From the NCBI GenBank assembly GCA_022559845.1, contig CM040125.1, positions 200,424,102 through 200,488,101 of the forward strand: DNA of 64,000 nt. Reading direction: 5' to 3'. Made by a program: the position numbers and the translations under genes. Positions 32,314 to 43,026 of this stretch are shown in pieces. The notes beneath the pieces are model-generated. The model was given only the letters and a program-made list of their open reading frames with translations, did no database searches and was not told the DNA's origin. Origin of the DNA: Amorphophallus konjac. Taxonomy: Eukaryota > Streptophyta > Magnoliopsida > Alismatales > Araceae. How positions within the stretch are numbered: position 1 is the first letter of the stretch; each line of letters starts with the position of its first letter.

Positions 32314-34929
32314 TGAGGGGTCCACATCAATGTCATCATCGGAGGAGTTGCATCAGGAGGAGACAGTGGCCGAGGAAGGAAGGGTCATGCTGAGCGGGCG
32401 AGCCGAGCCATCGAGCCTCCCAGGGCCCCGCCGAGTGAGCCCCAGGTCAGAGTCTTCTCCGACCAAGACCTGGAGGGGCTGAGCACCCCGCATGACGACG
32501 CCCTAGTGATATCGGCCACAATAAACCATTCTCCAACCAATACTGCTACACCCGGATCCCATGATAAGGTCCAGGCCATCCAGGACATGCACCCACCCAC
32601 ATGCATCAAAGACGTTCAACGCCTTACCGGGCGCATTGCTGCGCTCAACAGATTCCTATCCCGCGTGGCTGAACGATGCCTACCCTTCTTCAAACTGTTG
32701 AGGGGGCCTAAAATGGCATCTGCTACATTCACGTTGGACGAGGAATGCCAAAGAGCGTTCGACGAGCTTAAGGAGTTCCTGGCTTCACCCCCAGTGCTTT
32801 CCAAGCCCGTCCCAATTGAAGCCTTGCATCTCTATCTCTCGGCGACTCCGTCTACGGTTAGCTCGGTCCTAGTCAGAAATGACTCGAGAATCGAGAGACC
32901 GGTCTACTACACCAGCAAGGTGCTCAATGAGGCTGAGAAAAGGAACCCCGCAACCGAGAAACTCGTGCTAGCGTTGGTTATCTCGGCCAAGCGCCCCCGA
33001 CCCTATTTCCAAGGGCACTCCATCACCGTGCTGACCGGCGAACCATTGAAGAGGATCCTCGCTCACCCTAAAGCCTAAGGATGCCTCGTCAAGTGGGCCA
33101 TCATGCTCGGGGCCTACGATATATCGTATCGGCCTCGCTTGGCTATCAAAGGCCAGGCGCTCGCTGACTTCATCGTCGAGAGCACCATCCCGACTGAAGA
33201 AAGATCTCCCTCCATGCCCGGGCCGACCTAGGAATTGTTTGTCGACGGATCTTCCAACTCAGCCGAAAGCGGTGCCGGCATCCTCCTGAAGTCCTCCGAA
33301 GGAGCAGAGCTACAGTATGCCCTGAAGTTCAACTTCCAAGCATCCAACAACGCTTTCGAGTATGAGGCCCTCATATCGGGAGCCTGCATGGCCCGGCGGT
33401 TAGGGGCTGAGCGAGTCAGGATTCACACTAACTCCCAACTGGTCGCTAGCCAGGTCAACGGTGATTATGAAGCTCGGGAAGCACCGATGATCAAATACCT
33501 CCAACTGGTCAAGACTGTGGCACAACAGTTCGAGAGTTTTGAGGTAGTCTGAATAGCTCGGGAGGAAAACTCCGGAGCGGACGCCCTCTCTCGGCTGGCC
33601 TCCTCTCTTGACCCCGAGGGTACTCGATCGGTCCTTCTCGATGAGCTAGAGCGCCTGAGCATCGATTCAGAGCTCCTAGCTGTTGACTCGGCCTCCCCAA
33701 GTGACCGGCGTACCCCCTACCTGTCGTGGCTTCAAGACTCCCAGGAGCCTCCCGACCCTCAGGAAGCCCGAAGATTGAAATACCAAGCCCGGTTATTCGT
33801 CACTCTGGATGGCGCACTCTACCGGAGATCCTTCTCTGGCCCTCTTTTGAAGTGCCTCAGCACCGACGAGGCCAACCGAGCGATCGAAGAAGTTCACGAA
33901 GGTTTGTGCGGAGCGCATTTGGGGGGAAGGTCGCTCGCCAGGATCATGCTACGGCAAGGTTATTGGTGGCCCACCCTACAGTGTGACTGCTCGGCCTACA
34001 CACAACGTTGTGACCGCTGCCAACGATTCAACCACTTGGTCCATCAGCCAGCAACGGAGCTTATCACCCTAGCCGAGCCTTATCATTTCGCTCGCTGGAG
34101 AATCGACATCCTCGGGCCATTCCCCACGGCCCAGGCCCAGAAGAAGTTCATTATCGTCACCATCGACTACTTCACTAAGTGGATCGAGGCCGAAGCCACT
34201 GCAAGGATCACCGAGACAGTCATCTGGAAGTCGATCATCTGTCGCTACGGCATCCCCCGGGTGATAGTGAGCGATAATGGACGGCAATTTGATTCTCGGT
34301 ATTTCCGAGACAAATGTGTCGACCTTAACATTTGCAATCACTTCACTTCGGTCACCCACCCTCAGGCTAACGGGCTGGTCGAAAATGCCACTAAGACTAT
34401 CTTAAAAGGCATCAAGACTAGGCTCAGCAAAGCCAAGGGCAGCTGGCTCGAGAAATTGCCGAACGTACTTTGGTCGCACAGAACGACTCCCAGAATGGCA
34501 ATCGGTGAAAGCCCCTTTCAGCTGGTGTACGGTACCAAGGCCGTGATCCCGTTGGAGATTGGCAATCCCTCCCTCCGAGTCATCTGCTTCTCGTCCGAGG
34601 CAAACGACCAGAAACTGCTCGAAAATCTCGACCTAGCAGAAGAAGTCCGAGAGATTGCCAGCATCAGAGCAACGGAATATCGACACCGCCTCACTCGATA
34701 CTACAACGCCAAAGTCTGAGACAGACACTTCCAGCAGGGAGACTTCATCCTCAGGAAAGCCGAAGCCTCTCGACCACTTGAGGCGGCGGGCAAGTTATCC
34801 CCTAATTGGGAAGGCCCCTACCAAGTGGTCGAGACGCTCGAAAAAGGAGCATACCGTCTATCCATGATGGAAGGAGAGCTCATCCCTTGGACCTAGAACG
34901 CGACTACATTACGCAAGTTCTACTTCTGA
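32314..34929 (+). pseudogene. pol: Element B pol with protease and RT core deleted
   Basis: One frame from 32314 to the stop at 34927. It begins with the pre-protease motif (INVIIGGVASGGDSG, then FSDQDLEGLSTPHDDALVIS). At about 32515-32560 it jumps straight to the end of RT (KVQAIQDMHPPTCIKDVQRL, AALNRFLSR); protease DSG and RT YVDD are absent. The RT-linked RNase H (LHLYLSATPSTVSSVL, NEAEKRNPATEKL) is followed by the archaeal-type RNase H (ELFVDGSSNS, but HTNSQLVASQ with Asp to Asn) and a complete integrase (33775-34719: HEGLCGAH, CDRCQ, WRIDILGPFP, VSDNGRQFD, GLVENATK). The C-terminus ends LRKFYF. Stops lie at about 33076, 33229, 33550, 34717 and 34894. Confidence 0.88.
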
Positions 34930-36125
34930 GTACTGAGTATCGTGCAAACGACATGAGATAAAACAAAAGGCTCCTTTCTTTTATTCAAACAACCCGCTTG
35001 TACATCAGGAAGGCCGAAGCCAAGGAAATACATGTCAAAAATACAAAAAAAATATCTGGTGCCGTCGTATGAGCCCATCGCTCGGCTGACTCGGATGACC
35101 TTCCCGCATCCAGCCACTGACTCTGCCTCATGTAGAAACTGGCTCGGATAAAGGATAGTCAACCCCGTTGGCTCGGGTAGCTCGAAACAAAGGTGACAGA
35201 GGGATTAGAAAAGAGAAGGCTACCTTCCAAGTTGAACTTGGAAGAGAAGGGGGAGAGGGAATGCATATGAAAGCATCTTCCCCGCCAACCTACCAACTCT
35301 TTGGAAGAAAGAGGGCGCAAGCACCCTCCGAAGAGTGAAAGAAAGGAGGATCAGAGCAAAAGAGGGAAAAAGAGGCTGCGAGAAAGAAAAAGAAACCAGT
35401 AGAGCTGGACGAGGAGGCAGGGGAAAGCCCGGAAGGGATGGAGCTTAGTTGGCTTCCTCCTCCCCTCCGTGAAGAGAGCAGGAAGGGATGGGCGGCAGGA
35501 ATGTCTGATGCCCCCATCCGTCATCCATCTTGCCCCCCTGCAAGCGCCGCCAGAACTGATAAAGGGAAGATGACGTGCCTCCACACGTCGAACCCCTCCA
35601 CACGTCGAACGCTCTTCAATTCCGTTCGACGGCCGTCGAAGCCTCTTCAAATCCGAAACAGCAAGAACTCTCTACCCCCCATCATCGACAGCCTCATCTT
35701 CCGGAGCGTCTTCCATGCTACAGATGCAACGGCACAACGCCACGTGAAGAAGGAATGAGGAGAGACTGTCAGGGAAACCCCTAAGCGGTGGAGAGGAAGA
35801 GACGCCCTTCAGACATTTTATAGGCAATGGGATGCTATTTGCCTTAAATGATTCTCTCCTCGAAAACACGCCAAAGGGATTTCTCCCTACGAATGGTCAC
35901 CTCAAACTTCTCGTCTTCCACCCCAACGGGACACACGAAGCGACCAGGCATTCAAAGCATGAGAAAATGAAAAGACACCCTGTCGGACGCTCACCCAACC
36001 ATCATGCGAGATTCACGCAGAAAGTATCGGCTCTTTCCAACCATTGCAGATACGCTGAACAAGATACGGCAATGGTGATACGGAACAGATAAGTCTTCAT
36101 CACAACACTACTGCCTTATTTATTT
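34930..36125 (+). other. Non-coding spacer between converging pol and antisense ORF (element B)
   Basis: About 1.2 kb, corresponding to 1865-2924 in element A. It contains a purine-rich block (35200-35420) and a short direct repeat of tccacacgtcgaac (about 35578-35605). No coding evidence on either strand. Confidence 0.6.
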
Positions 36126-37741
36126 CTACACAAAAAAGGAAGTTCTTTCCTCCAAAAAGTAAAAAGGCATACAAAAAAGGAAGAGAAGCAAATACAACAG
36201 GCCTCGGCCCACCTTGAAGCTCGAAATAGAGAGCTCGAGCGGTCTGCCCCTGGCATCCTCGGTGACGGCCGACCCTGGCACTGACCCCACCGGTGTGGGA
36301 ACTGTCTCAGTTGCGTCCCCTCCCGAGGCATCCAGAGTTGGTGACTCCTCGAATGATGAGCCCCCTTGATCCTCTTCATCCTGCACCAAAGCAGAGGAAC
36401 TAGAGGATGACAAGTCCGAGTCATAACATTGCCCGAACGGGATGTCAACTACTCCAGACGCCTGCTCCTCGGCGTAAAAGACGGCCCGATCGTAGCCCTG
36501 CTTGAATCCCTTGCGGATGCCTCGACGAAGTCCTAGGTCGTAGTAGAGGAGGGCAGCCTCCTTAAGGTTGACCTGGTAGGCCTCTGAGCCCTTGTAGTGC
36601 TCGAGAGCCTCCGCCCTAGCCGATCCCACCCTACCAACGAGCTCGGCCTCCCTCCGCTCCGCCTCGGCTGACTTCCACTCGGCCTCAGCCATCCGCCCTT
36701 CGGCCTCTGCCACCTGCTTCTCTGCCTCAGCCCGATCAGCATCGGCCTCCCTCTGAAGGCGCTTGGCCTCCTCCACTCGGCCCGCTCGGTCTCCCACCGA
36801 CCGTCCAGCTCAACGCGTGCTAGGCACTCCTCTTCAAGAAGCTGGTTCTTCCTCTTGAGCGATTCACGGGCCTTGGCTAGATGCTCGGCTAGCGCCCGGG
36901 TCTCCACTTGGCTCGACCGTACCAGCTCCTTGATTGAGGAAAGCTCCCGCCGAAGCCCATCACACTCTTCGACGAGCCGAGCCAACCTCCTGTCTGACCC
37001 ACCGAGGGTCCAGGCCAGGTTTACTCGCTCCCAGTCTGACAGAGGGTATGCTTCTGCCAGAGCAACCCCCATATGGGCCAGGGCCAGGCCGCCCTACATA
37101 ACCCCGGCGAGAGCCGTGGACGGGGAGTACTGCCTACCTCCCCCCCTCACCTTAGTGGATATACCACAGCATACCTGGGGCAGGGGGCCCGAGATACCCA
37201 ACCTCTCCAAGGCCGCCGGAACGGAGAACACCCCATCGCCCGGCGCCCCACGTTGTGCTCAGATGGAGCCCCAGCCTCGGTCGCCCCTCGCGCCTCGGCC
37301 GGATTCTCTTGCGACCCCTCAACCTGGACCGGCTCGCTACCTGCACCACCGCCCGAAGCGCCAGCCTCGGCCACGATCACAGCATCCCCAACTTCGGCCA
37401 CGGTCCCCTCGACTCTGGCCGAGGGGAGAGCCGGGTTAGCCCCGCTGCCAGTCACGAGAGCATCCTCGGTCCCCTCGGTTTCGGCCGAAGGAAGAGCCGA
37501 GCTCGCGTCGTCACCACCCGCAGGGGCAGCCCCGACCTCCTCGGCCCCCTCTAGCTCGGTTGGTGGGAGAGCCCGCCCCGTAGGGTCGGCCCCATCATGC
37601 TCGGCGGAGGGGTGAGCCGCGGTAGGGTCACCTCTGACTGCTAGTACCACCCCGGCCTTCTTGGCCCGCTTCCTGGCCCTCGCAGCGGCCCGGATCATAC
37701 CCTTCACAGGGTCCTTGCGCTTGGGTCCCTGCGGTCTGGAG
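36126..37741 (-). pseudogene. Element B antisense ORF, C-terminal part
   Basis: Reading leftward from 37741: a basic patch (KRKDPVKGMIRAAARARKR), a long Ala/Glu/Gly/Pro-rich linker (to about 37150), then DWERVNLAWTLGG and a strong coiled coil (LVEECDGLRREL to AEAEWKSAEAERREAEL, 37000-36640). The C-terminal segment YYDLGLRRGIRKGFKQGYDR is followed by an acidic Ser-rich tail. Frame changes near 36800 and 37150, and a stop near 37095, break it. It joins in frame to 60588-60723 when S2 and one copy of its target duplication are subtracted. Confidence 0.8.
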
Positions 37742-38124
37742 GATTCTGTTGTGCCCCTGTGATTTTGATGATGGTTTTAATGGTGGTTTTGATGATTGGC
37801 CTTTGAAGTGAGTTATTCACTATGAGTCATCTTGCTGTGTGTGTCATCATGCTATTATTCAGTCATTCTTTAATCATAATGCTGTTTTATAATGTAAGTG
37901 AATGGAGTTCATATGGCTATCAGATAACATGCTCTACTCAATTCTGTCTACACTCTGTCAGCACAGTCTACACAGCAGTGCGTCGACTCATTGTGCTGAT
38001 GCGTCGACCCTTCAGTCATGCTTGTCTCTGTCTACACAGTAGTGCGTCGACCCACCCTTGCTGATGCGTCGACCCATCAGAACATTGTTCTTTATAGTAA
38101 GCCCACATATTGGTCTTCTTGACT

Positions 38125-39458
38125 CAAGGTCTATACATCCGGAAAGGGGCCAAGTCTATACAGTCTCACGCTCAAATCCTTCAAAGTCCATACATTGGAC
38201 TATAGCGTCCACTATTCATGCCTTGGTCCAAGTCTATACAATGCGCTGTGCAGCCTGTTCGTGTTCAAGCTTGTTGGTGAAGTCTGTACATCGCTCGCTC
38301 CTTCAGCTTTCACCAAGTCTGTACAGCGTGAACAGTTCATCTCAATCCTTCGAAGTCTACACATTCATATGTCTTTCAAAGTCTGTACATTGCCAAAGTC
38401 AGTACAGCTCAACTCTATACAATGGATTGTCAAGCGTCATGTCTATACACTGGTTTGTCTAAACTTCAACTCTATACATCTGATTACTATTGCAGTGTTC
38501 ATCAAGTCTATACATCGCTAAGTCTGCACATTGTCTTCAGCTCAAGCGTTCAAAGCCAAGTCTATACAACGCTAAGTCAATACATTGAACTGTTCTTCAA
38601 GTCTGTACACTGGCTTCACGTTTTCAATGTCTGTACAGTGGCTTCGCATAGGCAAGTCTGTACATCGGCTTCACTCACTCAAGTCCATACATCCACAGTG
38701 GATCATCAAGTCCATACATCCACAGTGGTACTTCCATGTCTGTACATTGGCTCGGACTTACCAAGTCTGTACACTGCCTTTGGGTTCCAAGTCTATACAC
38801 TCCATTAGTGTACATACTTATTCATTTGCTGGTTCAAAGTCCATACACTCATTTCTAAGGCAAAGTCTATACAATCGTCTTTGAGCATCAAAGTCTGTAC
38901 AGCCTGTCTGTCTTCATTGGTTCTGTGCCTTTAGTGCGTTGACGCACTTTGGTGACTGCGTAGACACAATTGTGCGTCTTTCGCTTTCTATCTTTTTCAC
39001 TGCGTCGACGCTGACACTGGATGCGTTGACGCATTGGCCAGTTGCCAAGGGCGTGAGCATCTCGCCTGAGGAGCTGAGGCAACGCTGCACGATGGAAGCG
39101 TTGACGCTTTGGGCTGATGTCCAAAGGTCTGTTGATCAACATCAAGTCTGTACAGCATGAAGTCTGTACATTGGTTTTGTTTTTAACAGAATGCCTAAGT
39201 CTTTACATTGCTATGGATTACACTGAACCGTCGTTCATCAAAGGCTAAGTCTATACTCTGTCCATGTGTTAACTGTTCGAAGTCCATTCATTGGTCAGTC
39301 TTGCTTATGCTTTGATCATCACAAGTCTGTACACTACATTTTAACATGCGTTTCTACATTAAGTCTATACACTCGACTGTTAACTTCAAAGTCTATACAC
39401 TCAAGCTGCAGGTTGACTGTACACACCTTGTTAACACCTGAACCAAGTATATACATCC
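38125..39458 (+). repeat. U3 motif array of S2: AAGTCTRTACAYTG
   Basis: About 35-40 copies of a 10-14 nt motif (consensus aaGTCTrTACA, R being A or G, variants gtccatacat, gtcagtacag) at 15-60 nt spacing over 1.3 kb, all upstream of the TATA box. The sequence between copies is unrelated. The 3' LTR repeats the array at about 58131-59464. The architecture matches S1 (8203-9135) but the motif is different. Confidence 0.85.
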
Positions 39459-39608
39459 AACTGATATCTTCCTATGTCTATGTGGCAGGTACTATTCGAG
39501 AAGCTGAAGGCACGTGATCCAAGGACCTGAAATGCTGACACGTGGCCAAATATCTGGGCGGGAAATGTGGAGGACACACACGCCCAGTGCTGCCTCTGCT
39601 CGAGCTGC

Positions 39609-39614
39609 TATAAA
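39609..39614 (+). promoter_or_regulatory. TATA box of the S2 LTR
   Basis: TATAAA within gctgctataaagggg. The identical site in the 3' LTR is 59614-59619. Confidence 0.7.
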
Positions 39615-40003
39615 GGGGAGTCTCGGTTGTCTGAAGAAGAATGATCGAAAAGAGAGAAGCAGAAATAGCAGAAGTACAGAAGTGGTGAGCGTTCGATCCA
39701 ACAGAAGAGAAGAGTTGCAGAGAAGAGAAGAGAATAGAAGAGAAGAGAAGAGACAGAGAGAGCCTGCGAAAGAAGAAGAAAAAGAGTGAAGAAGCAGAAG
39801 AGAAAGAGAGAGAGAGAGAGAGAAGGAGTTCGTAGAGAAGAAATGGGAAAAGCTTGAAGATCTGCCCTCTGGCGTTTGGATCAAATCCAAGCCAGACCTG
39901 CTCCCTTGAGAGTAACATTACTTGTATTTCGTTTCCAGCTTTTGGCGCTGTGATTTTTCATCCTTTCTTATTTTCCTTTTTATCTTTCCATCTTTGTACT
40001 TCC

Positions 40004-40391
40004 GATCCTCTAGACTGAGGTCGGGTTCCTCCTGGTGGGTCAGGAGAAGGGAGATCTGATCTCCGGTTGCATGTAGCTGGGAGCTACTTGTGGGTTCCCT
40101 CCGGTTGGGAGGAAGGGAGGATTGGTCCTCCGATTCTGGACTTGCGGGTTGCAAGTCCAGGGGTCCCTCCTAGTCTGGAGGAAGAGAGGTCTGCGACCTC
40201 TGGTTTCCAAGTGGCTGGGAGTCACTTGGGTGTCCCTCCGGTTGGGAGGAAGAGGGGAGGCTGTTCCCCTGGTCAAGCTGTGTGGCAGCAACTGTTTGCA
40301 GACTGAGTCTGCTTGGTTCTAGCGTTTGCTAGTGAAGCCTCACACCGGTTGGGAGGGAGGGGTGGATGTAGGTCTGGAGGACCGAACCACC
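40004..40391 (+). other. Tandem folded leader units of S2
   Basis: Four units of about 65-70 nt follow one another from 40004. Each has CCTCC/GGAGG, then a short-loop hairpin (GGAGAT/ATCTCC, GGAGGA/TCCTCC, AGAGGTC/GACCTCT, GGGGA/TCCCC). In the first three units a further hairpin follows (GTAGCT/AGCTAC, GGACTTGC/GCAAGTCC, AAGTG/CACTT); in the fourth this arm is unclear. The sequences differ but the pairing is kept. At 40361-40391 GGTGG/CCACC encloses GGTC/GACC. The run is repeated in the 3' LTR (from about 59998). Confidence 0.7.
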
Positions 40392-40593
40392 TAAAAATCT
40401 TTTGAGCAATGGTTTGCTTTGTGGAATTGCTTCCGCTAGATGCTTGGATAGACGCGCTTCATGTGTTTGCTCATAAGTTTAATTGAATTAGTTTTATTCT
40501 GTGATTGCGTCTAGCATCTGAGTTTTTTTTGGCCATTATTCATAGAAGGATACATTCACCCCCCTCTGTATCCGGGCCTAGCACCCTAACAGT

Positions 40594-40605
40594 TGGTATC
40601 AGAGC
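40594..40605 (+). other. Primer binding site of S2 (initiator tRNA-Met)
   Basis: TGGTATCAGAGC, two bases after the LTR end. Confidence 0.93.
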
Positions 40606-40722
40606 GGTGTCTGCATACAAGGTCCAGCGACCTGCAGATTCGATCTTGCAGTCTTAGGTGCTAATTTATTTTTAGTGCATAAATATTCCTGTTGCTTTGA
40701 ATTTACTCGCTATTTGTTTTCA

Positions 40723-41407
40723 ATGGCTCTTCCACCCGTCTTTAGTGGTTCTGATTTCAGTCAGTGGTACACTGCTTTACATGCTTATGTTAATTCTGCT
40801 AATCTTGATCTGTGGAAATTAATTTCACAAGGTCCTCACACCTTACCAACGAAAGTGTTCAAATGGACCGACATACACAGATCAAAGGATGGAGAAAATC
40901 AGAAAGCCTTTAACCTGATGAAAGCAGCTACTGACAGAGCCTTATGGTCTTGTCTTCATAATTGCAGCTCAGTAAAGGACATCCTGGATAGGCTGAAGCA
41001 ATTTCACAGGGTAAACGAGGACAGCTGCATGATGGCCAACAAAAGTGATCAAGGCAGCAATCAAACTGAAGAAGATGATGATGATGATGTAAATGTCTTC
41101 GAGAATTTTTCTCTAGAAGATTGGGAGAATGCATATGCTGAATTATTTGAGTCTCATGAACTGTTAAGAAAATAATACAAAAAATTGAAGAAAAGTAGTA
41201 GGTCAGACAATTTAAATGTTGATTGTAGAAATTATGTTGAACTGAAAAATGCCCTTGATGCTAATATGTCTGATACTCAAATGCTGAAAGAATTTGAATG
41301 CGTTAAGTCTGAATTAAACAAGCTGAAATCAGAAAATGACTCTCTTAGAGGGTTCTCCAAAGAAAATGAAGAAAATTTAGAGAAACTAGAAAAGGAGAAC
41401 ACACTGC
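40723..41407 (+). pseudogene. gag: S2 gag, N-terminal part
   Basis: The start at 40723 (MALPPVFSGSDFSQWYTAL) was chosen because copia Gag begins shortly before the GSDFSQW motif. LDLWKLISQGP, NQKAFNLMKAATD and KDILDRLKQFHRV follow, then an acidic stretch with DEDDDDD-like composition and the beginning of a coiled coil. One in-frame stop at 41173; the same frame runs on to the insertion point at 41407. The protein would bind and encapsidate element RNA. The segment from 41028 to 41407 is present a second time at 42647-43026. Confidence 0.86.
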
Positions 41408-42646
41408 TGTAGATCTCTAATTTAGAATAACCCACTTAAGGAAAATATCAAGACAAGCAAACAATAAACAATAATGTGGAGAAAAACATGCACGAGGTGC
41501 ACAAGAGGAGTTTGTGATCGCCAGAGACACGAGGCCTCAAAAGATATAACAATAAAAATATGGGAGGGATCGCGAAAAATACCTTGAGACGCGGGTGATT
41601 GTGAGTGCTTTCCATTCTCTTCTAGATCGGCCGGCCGATGAAGAGAGTTCTTGATTTGATTACCCTTGTAAAAAAAAGCAAACAAACACCAAAAGAATAT
41701 GGATTAGGAATATGGTGAGTGTAGCATCAAATTCTTAGATAGATGAGCATGAAAATTGATTATGAACACACCTTGTGGGTGTTGGCCCTTAAACCCCTAT
41801 GTAAAAGGGTGGGAGATGTATGAATGATAAATGATATAAAAATAAAAGGAGATTGTGCAAGAGTTGCACTATGGGGAAAGTCTCAACGTGTTGAGAAAAG
41901 AGAGTTAAATAATGATGAATGCATGCATATGATGAAAATAAAATAAAGGGAATAGAGGGGAGATAAGAAAAATCTGTGCGTTGCTTCGCTTTGATGATCG
42001 TTGGGGAGAAGACTTCAATAGGATGATGAACAGGACGTGAGAAGCCCCTCCTAGCCACAGCAGCAGCACCTGCAAGAAGAAAGAAAAAACACAAAAGAAA
42101 CAAAAGAAGATGAAAACACAGAAGAAGAACAAGAATGGAGGGAGGGAGAAAAGGATCTACGAAAGGGGGGCCAACAGGAGGAACCAACCGGTTAACAGAG
42201 CCAATGGCTCTATTAAATAGGATCAAATGAAGAGATAAGAAGGAAAGAGTCCTACGGAGGAAAAGATAAGAAGGGGCAAGAGCCCAAAGAGGGGAAGATA
42301 AGACTGGACAAGAGCCCAAACGAAGTAGGGATTCTCTGGGGAAAGGCTGCGTTCGTTCGGAACACAAAACTGAAACACGACTTGGACCAGGGCGTCAATT
42401 CAAGAATTGACGACCTGCCAAAGGGCGTCTTTTAAAAACACGCCTAAGACCAAGGCGTTAACTCCTGGATCATTTTTTAGAAATAAATATTTCTTTATTT
42501 AAAAATTGTGAAACACGCCTGAGTCAAAGGCGTTAATTAAAACGCGCCCTAACAAAGGACGTTAATTCAAAACATTCAAAATAGGGCCATTTTTCAATTC
42601 TCAATATTATTTTTCCCTTTTTTAGGTGGAGGTGCATCTCGTTGTG
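41408..42646 (-). repeat. Partial extra copy of the element N LTR
   Basis: About 1240 bp identical in arrangement to 43027-44265. It then breaks off in the middle of the LTR at ttgtgc and continues with S2 gag sequence. It is part of the tandem duplication unit 41028-42647. Confidence 0.93.
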
Positions 42647-43026
42647 CATGATGGCCAACAAAAGTGATCAAGGCAGCAATCAAACTGAAGAAGATGATGA
42701 TGATGATGTAAATGTCTTCGAGAATTTTTCTCTAGAAGATTGGGAGAATGCATATGCTGAATTATTTGAGTCTCATGAACTGTTAAGAAAATAATACAAA
42801 AAATTGAAGAAAAGTAGTAGGTCAGACAATTTAAATGTTGATTGTAGAAATTGTGTTGAACTGAAAAATGCCCTTGATGCTAATATGTCTGATACTCAAA
42901 TGCTGAAAGAATTTGAATGCGTTAAGTCTGAATTAAACAAGCTGAAATCAGAAAATGACTCTCTTAGAGGGTTCTCCAAAGAAAATGAAGAAAATTTAGA
43001 GAAACTAGAAAAGGAGAACACACTGC
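42647..43026 (+). pseudogene. Duplicated slice of S2 gag
   Basis: Repeats 41028-41407, including the in-frame stop (at 42792) and the tgctgt context before the LTR. It differs by single bases, for example Tyr versus Cys in the segment CRN-Y/C-VELKN. It lies between a truncated and a full copy of the N LTR and has no start of its own. Confidence 0.93.

Larger units (their letters stand above)
37747..40591 (+). repeat. 5' LTR of element S2 (2845 bp)
   Basis: TGTTGTGCCCCTG to CCCTAACA. U3 carries the motif array (38125-39458) and gcgtcgac motifs (about 37980-38070). TATA is at 39609. The transcribed part holds tandem folded units (40004-40310). It differs from the 3' LTR by scattered substitutions, of the order of one or two per hundred by eye. 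Confidence 0.95.

Noticed and set aside
38058..38808. Plus-strand ORFs rich in SVH/VYT repeats in the S2 LTRs
   Set aside because: They translate the U3 motif array and lie upstream of the TATA box.
39680..39830. GA-rich microsatellite-like run
   Set aside because: A short purine-rich leader stretch present in both LTRs; nothing beyond simple sequence.
41789..42367. 192-codon minus-strand ORF, also at 43407 and 52196
   Set aside because: Sits inside the element N LTR, Leu/Phe/Ser-rich low complexity, no start context or family; a by-product of purine-rich LTR sequence. A leader peptide cannot be excluded.
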